From Paraburkholderia mimosarum LMG 23256 = NBRC 106338 (lineage in GTDB: Bacteria; Pseudomonadota; Gammaproteobacteria; Burkholderiales; Burkholderiaceae): a stretch of DNA of 64,000 nucleotides. The notes beneath the pieces are model-generated. The model was not told where the DNA came from. It worked only from the letters and a program-made list of their open reading frames with translations, and made no database searches. Each line of letters opens with the position of its first letter. The stretch's first letter is position 1. A program made the position numbers and the translations under genes. The stretch lies in NCBI RefSeq assembly GCF_000739815.1, contig NZ_BBJJ01000029.1, positions 1 to 64,000 on the forward strand, in the 5' to 3' direction. Below are positions 34,493 through 42,862 of this stretch, piece by piece.

Positions 34493-35121
34493 GAGGTCGC
34501 CTTGCCCGATGCGAGCTGCTGGTTGCGCTGCGTGAGGAACTGGATGAGACCGTCCACGCCGCCCTGCTGGATCTTTTCCTGGAACTGCTGCTGGTACGCC
34601 TGGATCAGCCATGCGCCGAGCACGTTGATGTCATACACGCGCCAGCCCTGGGCCGTCTTGTACAGGCGATAGTCGAGCTCGATCGGCTGGCCGTTGTTCA
34701 GCACCGTCGAACGGACCACGACGTCGGTGTCGTCAGGGTTCGCGCGGAACGGTTTGTACTGGATCTGCTGATCGCGCACCTGGGCCAGCGCGCCCGAGTA
34801 CGTGCGGATGAGCAGCGTCTTGAACTGCTCGATGACCTGCTGCTGCTGTTCCGGCGTGGCCGTACGCCAGTTGCGGCCCATCGCCAGCTGCGTGGTGCGG
34901 CGGAAGTCGGTGTATGGCAGGATCTTCTCGTTCACGAGCTGCGTGATCTTGCTGAGGTCGCCACCCTGGATCGACTTGTCACCCTTGATCTGGTCCATGA
35001 CCTGCTGCGTGATCGTCTTCATCATCGCGTCGGGATTGCTGGTGTCCACCGTCTGCGCGAACGCGCCGCCGGCAAACGAAAGAAACATCGCAAAGATCGG
35101 GTACAGAAAGAATTTTTTCAT
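34489..35121 (-). CDS. mlaC: Periplasmic phospholipid-binding protein MlaC
   Basis: Soluble periplasmic shuttle that takes phospholipid from MlaA at the outer membrane to MlaFEDB. It has 210 residues. A signal peptide runs to about residue 23 (FLYPIFAMFLSFAGGAFAQ). The Tol-Toluene tolerance/MlaC fold is seen in KILPYTDFRRTTQLAMGRNW and WRVYDINVLGAWLIQAYQQQF, the latter highly typical. Coupled to mlaB by a four-base overlap; 178 bases after mlaA. Confidence 0.96.
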   Translation of the reverse strand: MKKFFLYPIFAMFLSFAGGAFAQTVDTSNPDAMMKTITQQVMDQIKGDKSIQGGDLSKITQLVNEKILPYTDFRRTTQLAMGRNWRTATPEQQQQVIEQFKTLLIRTYSGALAQVRDQQIQYKPFRANPDDTDVVVRSTVLNNGQPIELDYRLYKTAQGWRVYDINVLGAWLIQAYQQQFQEKIQQGGVDGLIQFLTQRNQQLASGKATS

Positions 35122-35299
35122 ATCGAGTCCTGCTGGTTTGGGGACATGCGCCCCGGTGAAGCCAACGATATCACGCGAGTTCTATCTCGCTGTGTCAAAA
35201 ACTGAGAGCAATCTGCGACAAGCGTTTCTGCTTGTTACGTCAGACATTTACGTCGGACGAATCGCCCGACGAGGCGCGTAGCCTCGCCGGGTGCAGCGC

Positions 35300-36343
35300 T
35301 CAACGCAGACGCAACATGCCCGGGATGCCGATGCGGGCCGGCGGGACCATCTGGTCGCCGGGGACCGTCGTCTGCGACGCGCCTTCCGGCGCGGCTGCGC
35401 CAGCCGGCCCTTCTAGCGTGGCCGGAGCGGTCGTTGCGCCGCCCGGGGACGCCGGCGGCATGCTGGCCGCGTTCGGTGCGGCGGCACGCGCGCTACCCGA
35501 GGCCGGAACCGCCGCTGCGGGAGCCGCCGATGCAGGTGCGGGAGCCGCGCCACCCGCCGCGCCCGTAGCCGCTGCGCCTGGCGCCGCGCCTTCGTCGACA
35601 TCTTCGTACTTCGGCGGCGGTGCGCCGTCGCCGTAGTCCGGCAGGTTGTTGTCCGTCGAGCGTCCGTCCGAGAGCAGATAGCGGCGGCGCTGCAGATAGG
35701 CATTGCGGATGAACGAATAGCGGTCGATCGCCGCACCTTCGAGCAGGTCGCTCGCCCCCAGCAGATTCGCGCGCGTGCTCACCACGTTCAGGCCATAGAG
35801 GCCCCACGACAGCCCGGCCGGCTCGACATACGTGAGCGGATTGATGAAGTAGTTGGGCACGAGGCCGACGCCGTCGCGCACCGTGCTCGGGCCGAAGAGC
35901 GGCAGCACGAGGAACGGGCCGGGCGGCACCCCGTAGTGGCCGAGCGTGAGGCCGAAGTCCTGGTTGTGCTTGGGCAGCTTCGCGAGCGTCGCGACGTCGA
36001 AAAGACCGCCGACACCGAACACCGTGTTGATCACGATCCGCATGATGTCCGAAACGCCATCGGCGATCTTCAACTGCAGGAGGTTGTTCGCTGCGTTGTA
36101 GACATCACCGATGTTCGCGAAGAAGTTCGTCACGCTGTCGCGCACCGGCTGCGGCGTCACCTTTACGTAGCCCTGCGCCACCGGCTTGAGCGCGTACTGG
36201 TCAACCTTGTCGTTGAACGTGTACACCGTGCGGTTGAAGCCTTCCCATGGGTCTTCCTTCGACGGTGTCTGCACCGTCGAACACCCCCCGAGTGCAAGCG
36301 CGGCAACGCCGAGCGTAATGGCGCGCATGCGCATGGTCGTCAT
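35300..36343 (-). CDS. mlaA: MlaA/VacJ outer-membrane lipoprotein with Ala/Pro-rich tail
   Basis: Lipoprotein that removes phospholipid from the outer leaflet of the outer membrane. It has 347 residues. The lipobox is LALGGC (Cys about residue 21), then DPWEGFNRTVYTFND and FGLTLGHYGVPPGPFLVLPLFGPS, diagnostic of MlaA. After residue 240 there is a tail of about 100 residues almost entirely Ala, Pro, Gly and Ser, absent in E. coli MlaA (about 250 aa). It is encoded within the mla operon, between mlaD and mlaC, whereas in E. coli mlaA lies elsewhere. Confidence 0.95.
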   Translation of the reverse strand: MTTMRMRAITLGVAALALGGCSTVQTPSKEDPWEGFNRTVYTFNDKVDQYALKPVAQGYVKVTPQPVRDSVTNFFANIGDVYNAANNLLQLKIADGVSDIMRIVINTVFGVGGLFDVATLAKLPKHNQDFGLTLGHYGVPPGPFLVLPLFGPSTVRDGVGLVPNYFINPLTYVEPAGLSWGLYGLNVVSTRANLLGASDLLEGAAIDRYSFIRNAYLQRRRYLLSDGRSTDNNLPDYGDGAPPPKYEDVDEGAAPGAAATGAAGGAAPAPASAAPAAAVPASGSARAAAPNAASMPPASPGGATTAPATLEGPAGAAAPEGASQTTVPGDQMVPPARIGIPGMLRLR

Positions 36344-36353
36344 TCTTTTCTCC

Positions 36354-36935
36354 TTATTGGGCCGCCGAAGCAGCCGGCGCCTGCGCAGGTGCCGGCGCGG
36401 GCGCCGCGGCAGACGCTGCATCCGTGCTCGCGCCGTTCGGTGCGCTGTTGGGCGCGCCGTTGGACGCCTTGGCGGCGCCCGAATCGGCCGCCTTGCTATA
36501 CAGGAACTGGCCGATCAGGTTTTCGAGCACGATGGCCGACTGCGTCATCGAAATCGTGTCGCCGTCCTTGAGCATTTCAGAGTCGCCGCCCGGCTCGAGG
36601 CCGATGTACTGCTCGCCGAGCAAGCCGGACGTCAGGATCTTCGCCGAGGTGTCCTTCGGAAACTGATACTGCTGGTCGAGGTTGATCGTCACCAACGCCT
36701 GATAGGTGTTGGAGTCGAAGCCGATCGACGCCACCCGGCCCACCGTCACGCCCGCGCTCTTGACTGGCGCGCGCGGCTTGAGCCCGCCGATGTTGTCGAA
36801 CTTGAGCTTCACCGCGTAGGTGCGCTGGAACGACAGCGAACTCATGTTGCCCGCCTTCAGCGCGAGAAACAGCAGCGCGATAAAACCCAGCACCACGAAC
36901 AGGCCGACCCAGAAGTCGAGAGCATTCTTTTTCAT
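36354..36935 (-). CDS. mlaD: MCE-domain protein MlaD
   Basis: Inner-membrane subunit with a periplasmic MCE domain that forms a hexameric ring on MlaE. It has 193 residues from the ATG at 36935 (an alternative is 36941). A transmembrane helix (VGLFVVLGFIALLFLALK) is followed by the MCE domain (KLKFDNIGGLKPRAPVKSAG and TSGLLGEQYIGLEPGG). The C-terminal 35 residues are Ala/Pro-rich. The stop lies 10 bases before mlaA. Confidence 0.95.
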   Translation of the reverse strand: MKKNALDFWVGLFVVLGFIALLFLALKAGNMSSLSFQRTYAVKLKFDNIGGLKPRAPVKSAGVTVGRVASIGFDSNTYQALVTINLDQQYQFPKDTSAKILTSGLLGEQYIGLEPGGDSEMLKDGDTISMTQSAIVLENLIGQFLYSKAADSGAAKASNGAPNSAPNGASTDAASAAAPAPAPAQAPAASAAQ

Positions 36936-37008
36936 CGTCATCCCAATGAGAATCCTTTGCGGCGGCGCTCACGCGAGCGCCGCGCGGCCGGGACACTGCC
37001 CGGCGCCA

Positions 37009-37785
37009 TTAGCTGAACATCAGCGCGGTGAGCAGGAAGTCGAGGCCGAGCACCGCGAGCGATGCGTACACGACCGTCTTCGTGGTCGCGCGCGACACGC
37101 CCTCCGGCGTGGGCTTGGCCTCATAACCCTGATAAAGCGCGGTGAACGTGACAGCGAAGCCGAACACGATGCTCTTGATCACGCCGTTGCCCACGTCTGC
37201 CCAGACGTCCACGCCGCCCTGCATTTGCGACCAGAACGCACCGGCGTCCACGCCGATGAGCACGACGCCCACCACGTAGCCGCCCAGAATGCCGACCGCG
37301 CTGAAGATCGCCGCGAGAACCGGCATGGCGACCACGCCCGCCCACATGCGCGGCGCGATTACGATGCGCACGGGGTCCACCGCCATCATCTCCATGGCGG
37401 TGAGCTGCTCGCCCGCCTTCATGAGGCCGATCTCGGCCGTGAGCGATGTGCCCGCGCGGCCCGCGAACAGCAGCGCCGTGACGACGGGCCCCAGCTCGCG
37501 CACGAGCGAAAGCGCCACGAGCAACCCGAGCGCCTGTTCGGAGCCGTAGCGGTTGAGCGTGTAGTAGCCCTGCAGGCCGAGCACGAAGCCCACGAAGAGG
37601 CCCGACACGGCGATGATCAACAACGAATAGTTACCGACGAAGTGGATCTGCTTCGTGACGAGCCGCGGGCGGCGCAGCAGCGGGAAGAATTCGAGGACGA
37701 GGCGCACGAAGAAGCGCGTGGCGTGCCCCGCGCGCGCGATGGTGTCGAGCACGTTGCGCCCGATCGAGCTGATGGCGCCGATCAT
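37009..37785 (-). CDS. mlaE: Phospholipid ABC transporter permease MlaE
   Basis: Permease of the MlaFEDB complex, 258 residues and about five hydrophobic helices. The family signature ELGPVVTALLFAGRAGTSLT is present around residue 120, with EQLTAMEMMAVDPVR directly after it, characteristic of MlaE/TtgB-type permeases. The ATG at 37785 overlaps the mlaF stop by four bases, so the two are translationally coupled. mlaD begins 73 bases downstream. Confidence 0.96.
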   Translation of the reverse strand: MIGAISSIGRNVLDTIARAGHATRFFVRLVLEFFPLLRRPRLVTKQIHFVGNYSLLIIAVSGLFVGFVLGLQGYYTLNRYGSEQALGLLVALSLVRELGPVVTALLFAGRAGTSLTAEIGLMKAGEQLTAMEMMAVDPVRIVIAPRMWAGVVAMPVLAAIFSAVGILGGYVVGVVLIGVDAGAFWSQMQGGVDVWADVGNGVIKSIVFGFAVTFTALYQGYEAKPTPEGVSRATTKTVVYASLAVLGLDFLLTALMFS

Positions 37786-38603
37786 GAGCGTCCTCCGCCA
37801 ATGCCGAAGTCCGCTTCGAGCGGCAGGTTCGACGGGTAGTGAAAGCGGAACGGGCCGTCCGGCGCGCCGTCGATGAACTGGCGCACGGTCGGGTCCGTCG
37901 AGGCGCGCAGCTCGGCGGGCGTGCCTTGCGCCTGCACGCGGCCGTTCGACATGAAATAGACGTAGTCGGCGATCGCGAACGACTCGGGCACGTCGTGCGT
38001 GACGAGGATCGAGGTCGCGCCGAGCGCGTCGTTGAGCGTGCGGATGAGGTTCGCGGTGATGCCGAGCGAAATGGGATCGAGGCCGGCGAACGGCTCGTCG
38101 TACATCATCAGCTCGGGGTCGAGGGCGATGGCGCGGGCAAGCGCCACGCGGCGCGCCATGCCGCCCGAGATTTCCGACGGAGCGAGGTCGCGCGCGCCAC
38201 GCAGGCCCACGGCATTGAGCTTCATCAACACGAGGTCGCGGATCAGCTCTTCGGGCAAATCGGTGTGCTCGCGCAGGGCGAATGCGACGTTCTCGAACAC
38301 CGACATGTCGGTAAACAGCGCGCCAAACTGGAACAGCATGCCCATCTTGCGGCGCAGCGCGTACAGGCCTTCGCGCGATTGGGCGCCGATGTCCTGGCCA
38401 CCGAACAGAACCTGGCCGCGCTGCGCGCGAACGAGGCCGCCGATCAGGCGCAGAACTGTTGTTTTTCCGCCACCGGAAGCGCCCATGACCGCCACCACCC
38501 GACCGCGCGGAAAGCGCATGTTCAGGCCGGACAGGACGAGCCGGTCGCCGTAGCCGAAGTCGACGTCGCGCAGCTCCAGCAGGGTCTCAGAGGTTAAGGG
38601 CAC
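37782..38603 (-). CDS. mlaF: Phospholipid ABC transporter ATP-binding protein MlaF
   Basis: ATPase of MlaFEDB. It has 273 residues from a GTG at 38603 (VPLTSETLLEL). Walker A GASGGGKTTVLRLIGG (about residue 40), signature ISGGMARRVALARA (about 145), Walker B ELMMYDEPFAGLDPI (about 165), H-loop VTHDVPE. The frame is open to 38720 but the extra residues are not family-like. First gene of mlaFEDACB and probably of the whole minus-strand block; its promoter should be in 38604-38771. No clear consensus found there. Confidence 0.95.
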   Translation of the reverse strand: MPLTSETLLELRDVDFGYGDRLVLSGLNMRFPRGRVVAVMGASGGGKTTVLRLIGGLVRAQRGQVLFGGQDIGAQSREGLYALRRKMGMLFQFGALFTDMSVFENVAFALREHTDLPEELIRDLVLMKLNAVGLRGARDLAPSEISGGMARRVALARAIALDPELMMYDEPFAGLDPISLGITANLIRTLNDALGATSILVTHDVPESFAIADYVYFMSNGRVQAQGTPAELRASTDPTVRQFIDGAPDGPFRFHYPSNLPLEADFGIGGGRS

Positions 38604-38771
38604 GTGGCAGACAGTCCATTTACACGAAGGCCGGATTATAGGGTCATCGTGGAAAACCTGCCGTGACGCACCCGGGGCCGTTGATCCAGGCCACATCCCC
38701 GCTGTCGCGGTTGCGGCCACCCCGAGGCCTGGAGTCGCGCGCGGCGCGCAGCCCCAAGCCAGGGCGGACCA

Positions 38772-39884
38772 TTATTGCGTAAACGCGTTGCGCAATGCAG
38801 CAACTGCAGCGGCCGGGTCGGCCGCCTCGGTCACGGCGCGCACCACCGCGGCACTGCCCGCGCCCGTTGCGAGCACCTCGGGCAGCACATTGCCGTCGAT
38901 ACCGCCGATCGCCACCATCGGCACGACGCCGTCCAGCAGCTTCACGTAGCGGGCGAGCCGCGCGAGCCCCTGGGGCGCGGTGGGCATCGTCTTCGTCGTC
39001 GTGGCGAACACCGCGCCGCACGCGAGGTAGCTCGGGCCGAAATGCAGCGCCGTCAGCATCTCGAAGTAGCCGTGCGTGGAAAGACCGAGGCGCACGCCTG
39101 CCGCCGCGATCGCGCCGAGGTCGGCTTCGCGCAGGTCTTCCTGGCCCAGGTGCACGCCATAGGCTCCGGCGGCGATCGCCTCCTGCCAGTGGTCGTTGAT
39201 GAAAAGCTGCGCGTCGTGCTTGCGGCCCGCCGCGACGCAGCGCCCGATTTCGTTCGTGAGCGCCGGTGACCTGGGCTGCTTGCTGCGCAGCTGCACTGTC
39301 TTCACGCCGTAGTCGAGCACGCGCTCGACCCAGTCCGCCGTGGGCAGCACCGGGTACAGGCCAAGCTTCGCCGGGCACGGCGCGAAGGCCTGCGCGGGCG
39401 CGGCCGGCAGGCCCAGCACGCGCGGAAAACGCTGGATGTCGACGGGCCAGGCGTCGTGCTGCCGCTCGTCGCCGTCGCGCCAGGCCATCGCGAGCACGAG
39501 CGCGTCATGCGGATCGAATCCGCAGTCGAGGAATGCCGCCAGCGCCGGGATCCAGTCCTCGGCGAGCTCCCCTTCGAGCGCGTAGCGCTCGCCGCCCAGA
39601 TGCAGCGTGGCGCGCGCCGCCTTCGGGCTCTCGCCCGCGGCTTCGATCACGCCGGCGCCGTCGGTCATCCAGCGGGCGATGCTGGCGAGATGCGGCGCCG
39701 CGTCGGTCACGATGATCAGATCGCCGCCATTGGGCGCATCGGGCGGCGTTAAGCAAATGCGCCACGGCGCATGCGTGGGCGGCCAGTCGCCGAGGCGCGC
39801 GCGAATGCGCTCCGCCGTTTCCGTGAGTTCGTCCGCGGGCGGCCAGAACAGCTCTCGGTCCTTCAGTCGCAGCGTATCGGTCAT
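38772..39884 (-). CDS. thiE: Thiamine phosphate synthase with long N-terminal extension
   Basis: Joins HMP-pyrophosphate and HET-phosphate to make thiamine phosphate. The ThiE beta/alpha barrel spans residues 174-370: TVQLRSKQ (about 197), LFINDHW (about 227), GVHLGQEDL (about 243), GGIDGN (about 320). The first 170 residues (start ATG at 39884, MTDTLRLKDR) are not part of ThiE, which is about 210-220 aa in most bacteria, and I do not recognise them. The open frame extends upstream into thiG. Its start overlaps the thiG stop by four bases (ATGA). Last gene of thiO-S-G-E. Confidence 0.93.
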   Translation of the reverse strand: MTDTLRLKDRELFWPPADELTETAERIRARLGDWPPTHAPWRICLTPPDAPNGGDLIIVTDAAPHLASIARWMTDGAGVIEAAGESPKAARATLHLGGERYALEGELAEDWIPALAAFLDCGFDPHDALVLAMAWRDGDERQHDAWPVDIQRFPRVLGLPAAPAQAFAPCPAKLGLYPVLPTADWVERVLDYGVKTVQLRSKQPRSPALTNEIGRCVAAGRKHDAQLFINDHWQEAIAAGAYGVHLGQEDLREADLGAIAAAGVRLGLSTHGYFEMLTALHFGPSYLACGAVFATTTKTMPTAPQGLARLARYVKLLDGVVPMVAIGGIDGNVLPEVLATGAGSAAVVRAVTEAADPAAAVAALRNAFTQ

Positions 39885-40696
39885 CGCTTGTCTCCATCCT
39901 GGTGCCAGAACGGCATGCCGACCACGGGCGTGCTCGCCACTGCGGCCTCGCGCTCGGCCATCGGCCCGGCGAGATACGCAGTGCGACCCGCCTCGACGCC
40001 GAGCGCGAATGCGCGTGCCATCGCCGCGGGGTGCGTGGCCTGCGAAACCGCCGTGTTGAGCAGCACGCCGTCGAAGCCCCACTCCATCACCTGACAGGCA
40101 TGCGAAGGCACGCCGAGTCCCGCATCGACGATCAGCGGCACATCGGGCAGGCGTTCGCGCAGCACGCGCAGGCCGTATGGATTGATCACGCCCTTGCCGG
40201 TGCCGATCGGCGCGCCCCACGGCATGAGCGCCTCGCAGCCCGCATCGAGCAGACGGCGGCCGATCACGAGGTCCTCGGTGCAGTACGGCAACACCTTGAA
40301 GCCGTCCTTCACGAGCCGCGACGCGGCTTCGATCAGGCCGACCGGATCGGGCTGCAGCGTGTAGTCGTCGCCGATCAGCTCGAGCTTGATCCAGTCGGTT
40401 TCGAAGACTTCGCGCGCCATGTGCGCGGTCGTGACCGCCTCGTTGACAGTGAGACAGCCCGCCGTGTTCGGCAGGAGCGGCACGCCTTGGCGCTTGAGCA
40501 GGTCGAAGAAGCCCGCCTCGGCGGTGCCCTCGTTCATCTGGCGGCGCAGCGCGACGGTGATCATGCCGGGGCGCGCGGCAGCCATCGAGTCGGCGAGCGA
40601 CTGCAGTGACGGATAACGCGACGTGCCGAGCAGCACGCGGCTCGCGAAGGTTTCGCCGTAGAGCGTGAATGCGTCGGCGGTGGAAGGGGTGGTCAT
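39881..40696 (-). CDS. thiG: Thiazole synthase
   Basis: Forms the thiazole phosphate ring from deoxyxylulose 5-phosphate, dehydroglycine and sulfur from ThiS thiocarboxylate. It has 271 residues and a beta/alpha barrel. Conserved segments: SRYPSLQSLADSMAAAR, LLPNTAGCLTVNEAVTTA, GDDYTLQPDPVGLIEAA, and PLIVDAGLGVPSHA, which is near-invariant. ATG at 40696, 92 bases after thiS. The dehydroglycine donor here is ThiO, encoded upstream, instead of ThiH. Confidence 0.96.
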   Translation of the reverse strand: MTTPSTADAFTLYGETFASRVLLGTSRYPSLQSLADSMAAARPGMITVALRRQMNEGTAEAGFFDLLKRQGVPLLPNTAGCLTVNEAVTTAHMAREVFETDWIKLELIGDDYTLQPDPVGLIEAASRLVKDGFKVLPYCTEDLVIGRRLLDAGCEALMPWGAPIGTGKGVINPYGLRVLRERLPDVPLIVDAGLGVPSHACQVMEWGFDGVLLNTAVSQATHPAAMARAFALGVEAGRTAYLAGPMAEREAAVASTPVVGMPFWHQDGDKR

Positions 40697-40788
40697 GGGT
40701 AGATGTCCTTGGCGGGGTCGTGAAAGCGCGCTGGCGACCTATGCGACAGGCGGCGCTGCGCGCGACAGGCGGCCGGGCGGAGGGCGGC

Positions 40789-40986
40789 TCAACCGCCCGC
40801 CACGGGGCTCACGACGTCGAGGCGGTCGCCCGCCTGGAGCGCGCGCGCGCCATGCTGGGCACGCGCCACGAAATCGCCGTTCAGCGCAACGGCGAACGGC
40901 GGACGCGCGCCGAACGCGGCGAGCGCATCGGCGACGGTCGCGCCCTCGGGCAGCGTGATCGGCTTCTGGTTGATATGAATGTCCAT
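40789..40986 (-). CDS. thiS: Sulfur carrier protein ThiS
   Basis: Ubiquitin-like sulfur carrier of 65 residues that becomes a thiocarboxylate at its C-terminal Gly-Gly (VVSPVAGG) and delivers sulfur to ThiG. Typical beginning MDIHINQKPITLPEGATVAD and the internal VALNGDFV. The activating ThiF-like enzyme is not in the window. 55 bases downstream of thiO. Confidence 0.95.
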   Translation of the reverse strand: MDIHINQKPITLPEGATVADALAAFGARPPFAVALNGDFVARAQHGARALQAGDRLDVVSPVAGG

Positions 40987-41041
40987 GGCAAATACGTTCT
41001 CGAACTGCAGTGTGTTTCTCGCGGCGCGGCCTGGCTGCATG

Positions 41042-42190
41042 TCAGGCCGGCTCGTGCGCGCCCTGCGCGTGCAACATCTCGCCCCAGCGCGACGCGCGCC
41101 GCAGCGATTCGAACGAATCGGCGTCGGTCACGCGTGCGTCGAGCAGCGCTTGAGCGACACGCACGGCTTCGTCGGCGACTTCCGGCGCGATCATGAAACC
41201 GTGCCGGTAGAGGCCGTTCACGCGCAGCGTCGCCTTGCTGTCCCAGATGAGCGCCGGGCGGTGGTCGGGCAGCGTCGGGCGGCATTGCGTATTGAGCTCC
41301 AGGATGCGCGCCTCGCCGAACGCCGGATGCACCGCGAAGGCCGCGCTCAGCAATTCGAGCGCCGAGCGCACGCTCACGGGCGAGCGGTCCTCGCCTTCGA
41401 TCTCGGTCGCGCCGATCACGAAGACATCGTTCTCCTTGGGCGCGATATAGAGCGGGTAGCGCGGATGCAGGAGCCGCACGGGGCGCGTGAGCGTGATGCC
41501 CGGCGCGTGCACGCGCGCGACTTCGCCGCGAATGCCTCGCAGACCCGGCAGCGCTGCCTTGGCACCCAGCCCGCGGCAGTCGATCGTCACGCGCGCGGAC
41601 GGCGGGTTCGCCTCGTCGACCGTCGTGTGCCAGTGCGTCTCGACGCCACGCGCAGCGAGACCGGCCGCGAGCGCGGCCAACGCCTGACGATTGTCGAGCT
41701 GGCCTTCGCCGGCGAGCAGCCAGCCGCGCGCGAAGCGACCTGCGAGCGCGGGCTCGGCCGCGTCCAGCTGCGCGCCGGCGAGCGCGACGAAGTTCGCGTC
41801 GGCGAGCGAGCGTGGCGCGTTGGCGCGCACGCGGCGCTCGAAGAGCGGCGCTTCGGTGCGATCGGCGCTATGCCAGACCACGAGCGTTCCGTTGCGCTGG
41901 AAGAACACGGGCTCGGGCAGCTCGGCCAGGATGCGCGGCCAGGATTCGAGCGAGGCGACACCCAGCTCGGTGATCAGCAACTCCGCAACGGCGGCCTCGG
42001 CGAGTGGTGCGAGCATGGCGGCCGCGACCCAGGCGGCGGCTTCGCCGCCCTCCGGCCCGCCACGCTCGTAGAGCGCGACGCGATGCCCCTCGCCTGCGAG
42101 ACGCCAGGCGACGAGCCGGCCGCACAGGCCGCCGCCGAGCACGGCGAAGTCGGGCACGCCGCCCGCGCTGCGTTGATGGGCGCGACTCAT
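41042..42190 (-). CDS. thiO: Glycine oxidase ThiO (FAD-dependent)
   Basis: FAD-dependent amine oxidase that makes dehydroglycine for thiazole synthesis with oxygen. It has 382 residues. The dinucleotide fold FAVLGGGLCGRLVAWRLAG lies at about residue 14, and the C-terminal GLYRHGFMIAPEVAD matches the DAO-fold flavin contact. The start at 42190 (MSRAHQR) has CGGAG upstream; the open frame reaches 42238. First gene of the thiamine group, 256 bases after the TPP riboswitch. Identification as ThiO rests on place beside thiSG as well as fold. Confidence 0.92.
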   Translation of the reverse strand: MSRAHQRSAGGVPDFAVLGGGLCGRLVAWRLAGEGHRVALYERGGPEGGEAAAWVAAAMLAPLAEAAVAELLITELGVASLESWPRILAELPEPVFFQRNGTLVVWHSADRTEAPLFERRVRANAPRSLADANFVALAGAQLDAAEPALAGRFARGWLLAGEGQLDNRQALAALAAGLAARGVETHWHTTVDEANPPSARVTIDCRGLGAKAALPGLRGIRGEVARVHAPGITLTRPVRLLHPRYPLYIAPKENDVFVIGATEIEGEDRSPVSVRSALELLSAAFAVHPAFGEARILELNTQCRPTLPDHRPALIWDSKATLRVNGLYRHGFMIAPEVADEAVRVAQALLDARVTDADSFESLRRASRWGEMLHAQGAHEPA

Positions 42191-42445
42191 GACGACGCTC
42201 CGTCGCACAAGGCGAAAGCGGCGAATATCGGGGAACAAGCAACAGAATAAGCGGTCATCGTATCCTTTCCGTACGGCAAGCAGACGTACCCAAGGACGAA
42301 ACCGGCTGGCAAGGCCGACCGTGGAGGCTATGCGGCGCAGACGGCCGATACGGAAATCGTACCGAACCGTGCGCCGGTAGCGCAGCCCGGCGGGAATCCT
42401 GGCGCCCGTGCAAACGCTGGACGCTCCGGTAAGACTTTCTGGAAA

Positions 42446-42532
42446 CTTCCCGCGCCGGTATTACCCGGATCGGGTGCGAAGGGTCTCTCTCAGCCTCAGT
42501 ACGGCATGCCCCGCATACCGGTGAAGCACCCC
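42446..42532 (-). promoter_or_regulatory. TPP riboswitch (THI element) controlling thiO-S-G-E
   Basis: The minus strand shows the conserved TPP aptamer in order: GGGGTGC (5' stem), GGCTGAGAGAGACCCTT (the pyrimidine-sensing J3-2/CUGAGA loop and ACCCTT), GATCCGGGTAATACCGGCG, and closing GGGAAG. TPP binding would lower thi expression. Between it and the thiO ATG lie about 255 nt with no U-tract terminator that I can see, so the control mechanism (translational or rho-dependent) is unresolved. The remaining part of the 666-base gap 42191-42856 holds no gene; the promoter of the plus-strand ABC gene must also be there. Confidence 0.93.
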
Positions 42533-42862
42533 TGTTTCGTCAACGCCGATTAGACCACAAAACGCGCGCGGCCCGCAAACCTCGGCGGAACGGGGCTTCC
42601 GCTCTGGCACAATGCCCTCGGCCCGCCAATTTCGCCCCGCAAGCCCGGGCGGTGAGACAATGAGCGCCACGCGACGGCAGCGCCGGCGCGCGCTTTTGTC
42701 ACTGCTTTCGTCTCCGTATGGGTTCATTAAGTCTCACTTAAGCGGCTGCCGACAGAATCGCTGCGAATATTGCTGCGCGCCGTCGCTGCGAAGCGGCCGC
42801 CGCGCGGGGCGCGGCCAACGGCCTAAGCGGGCCACGCGGCCCAGCACAACATCAGGATGCAC

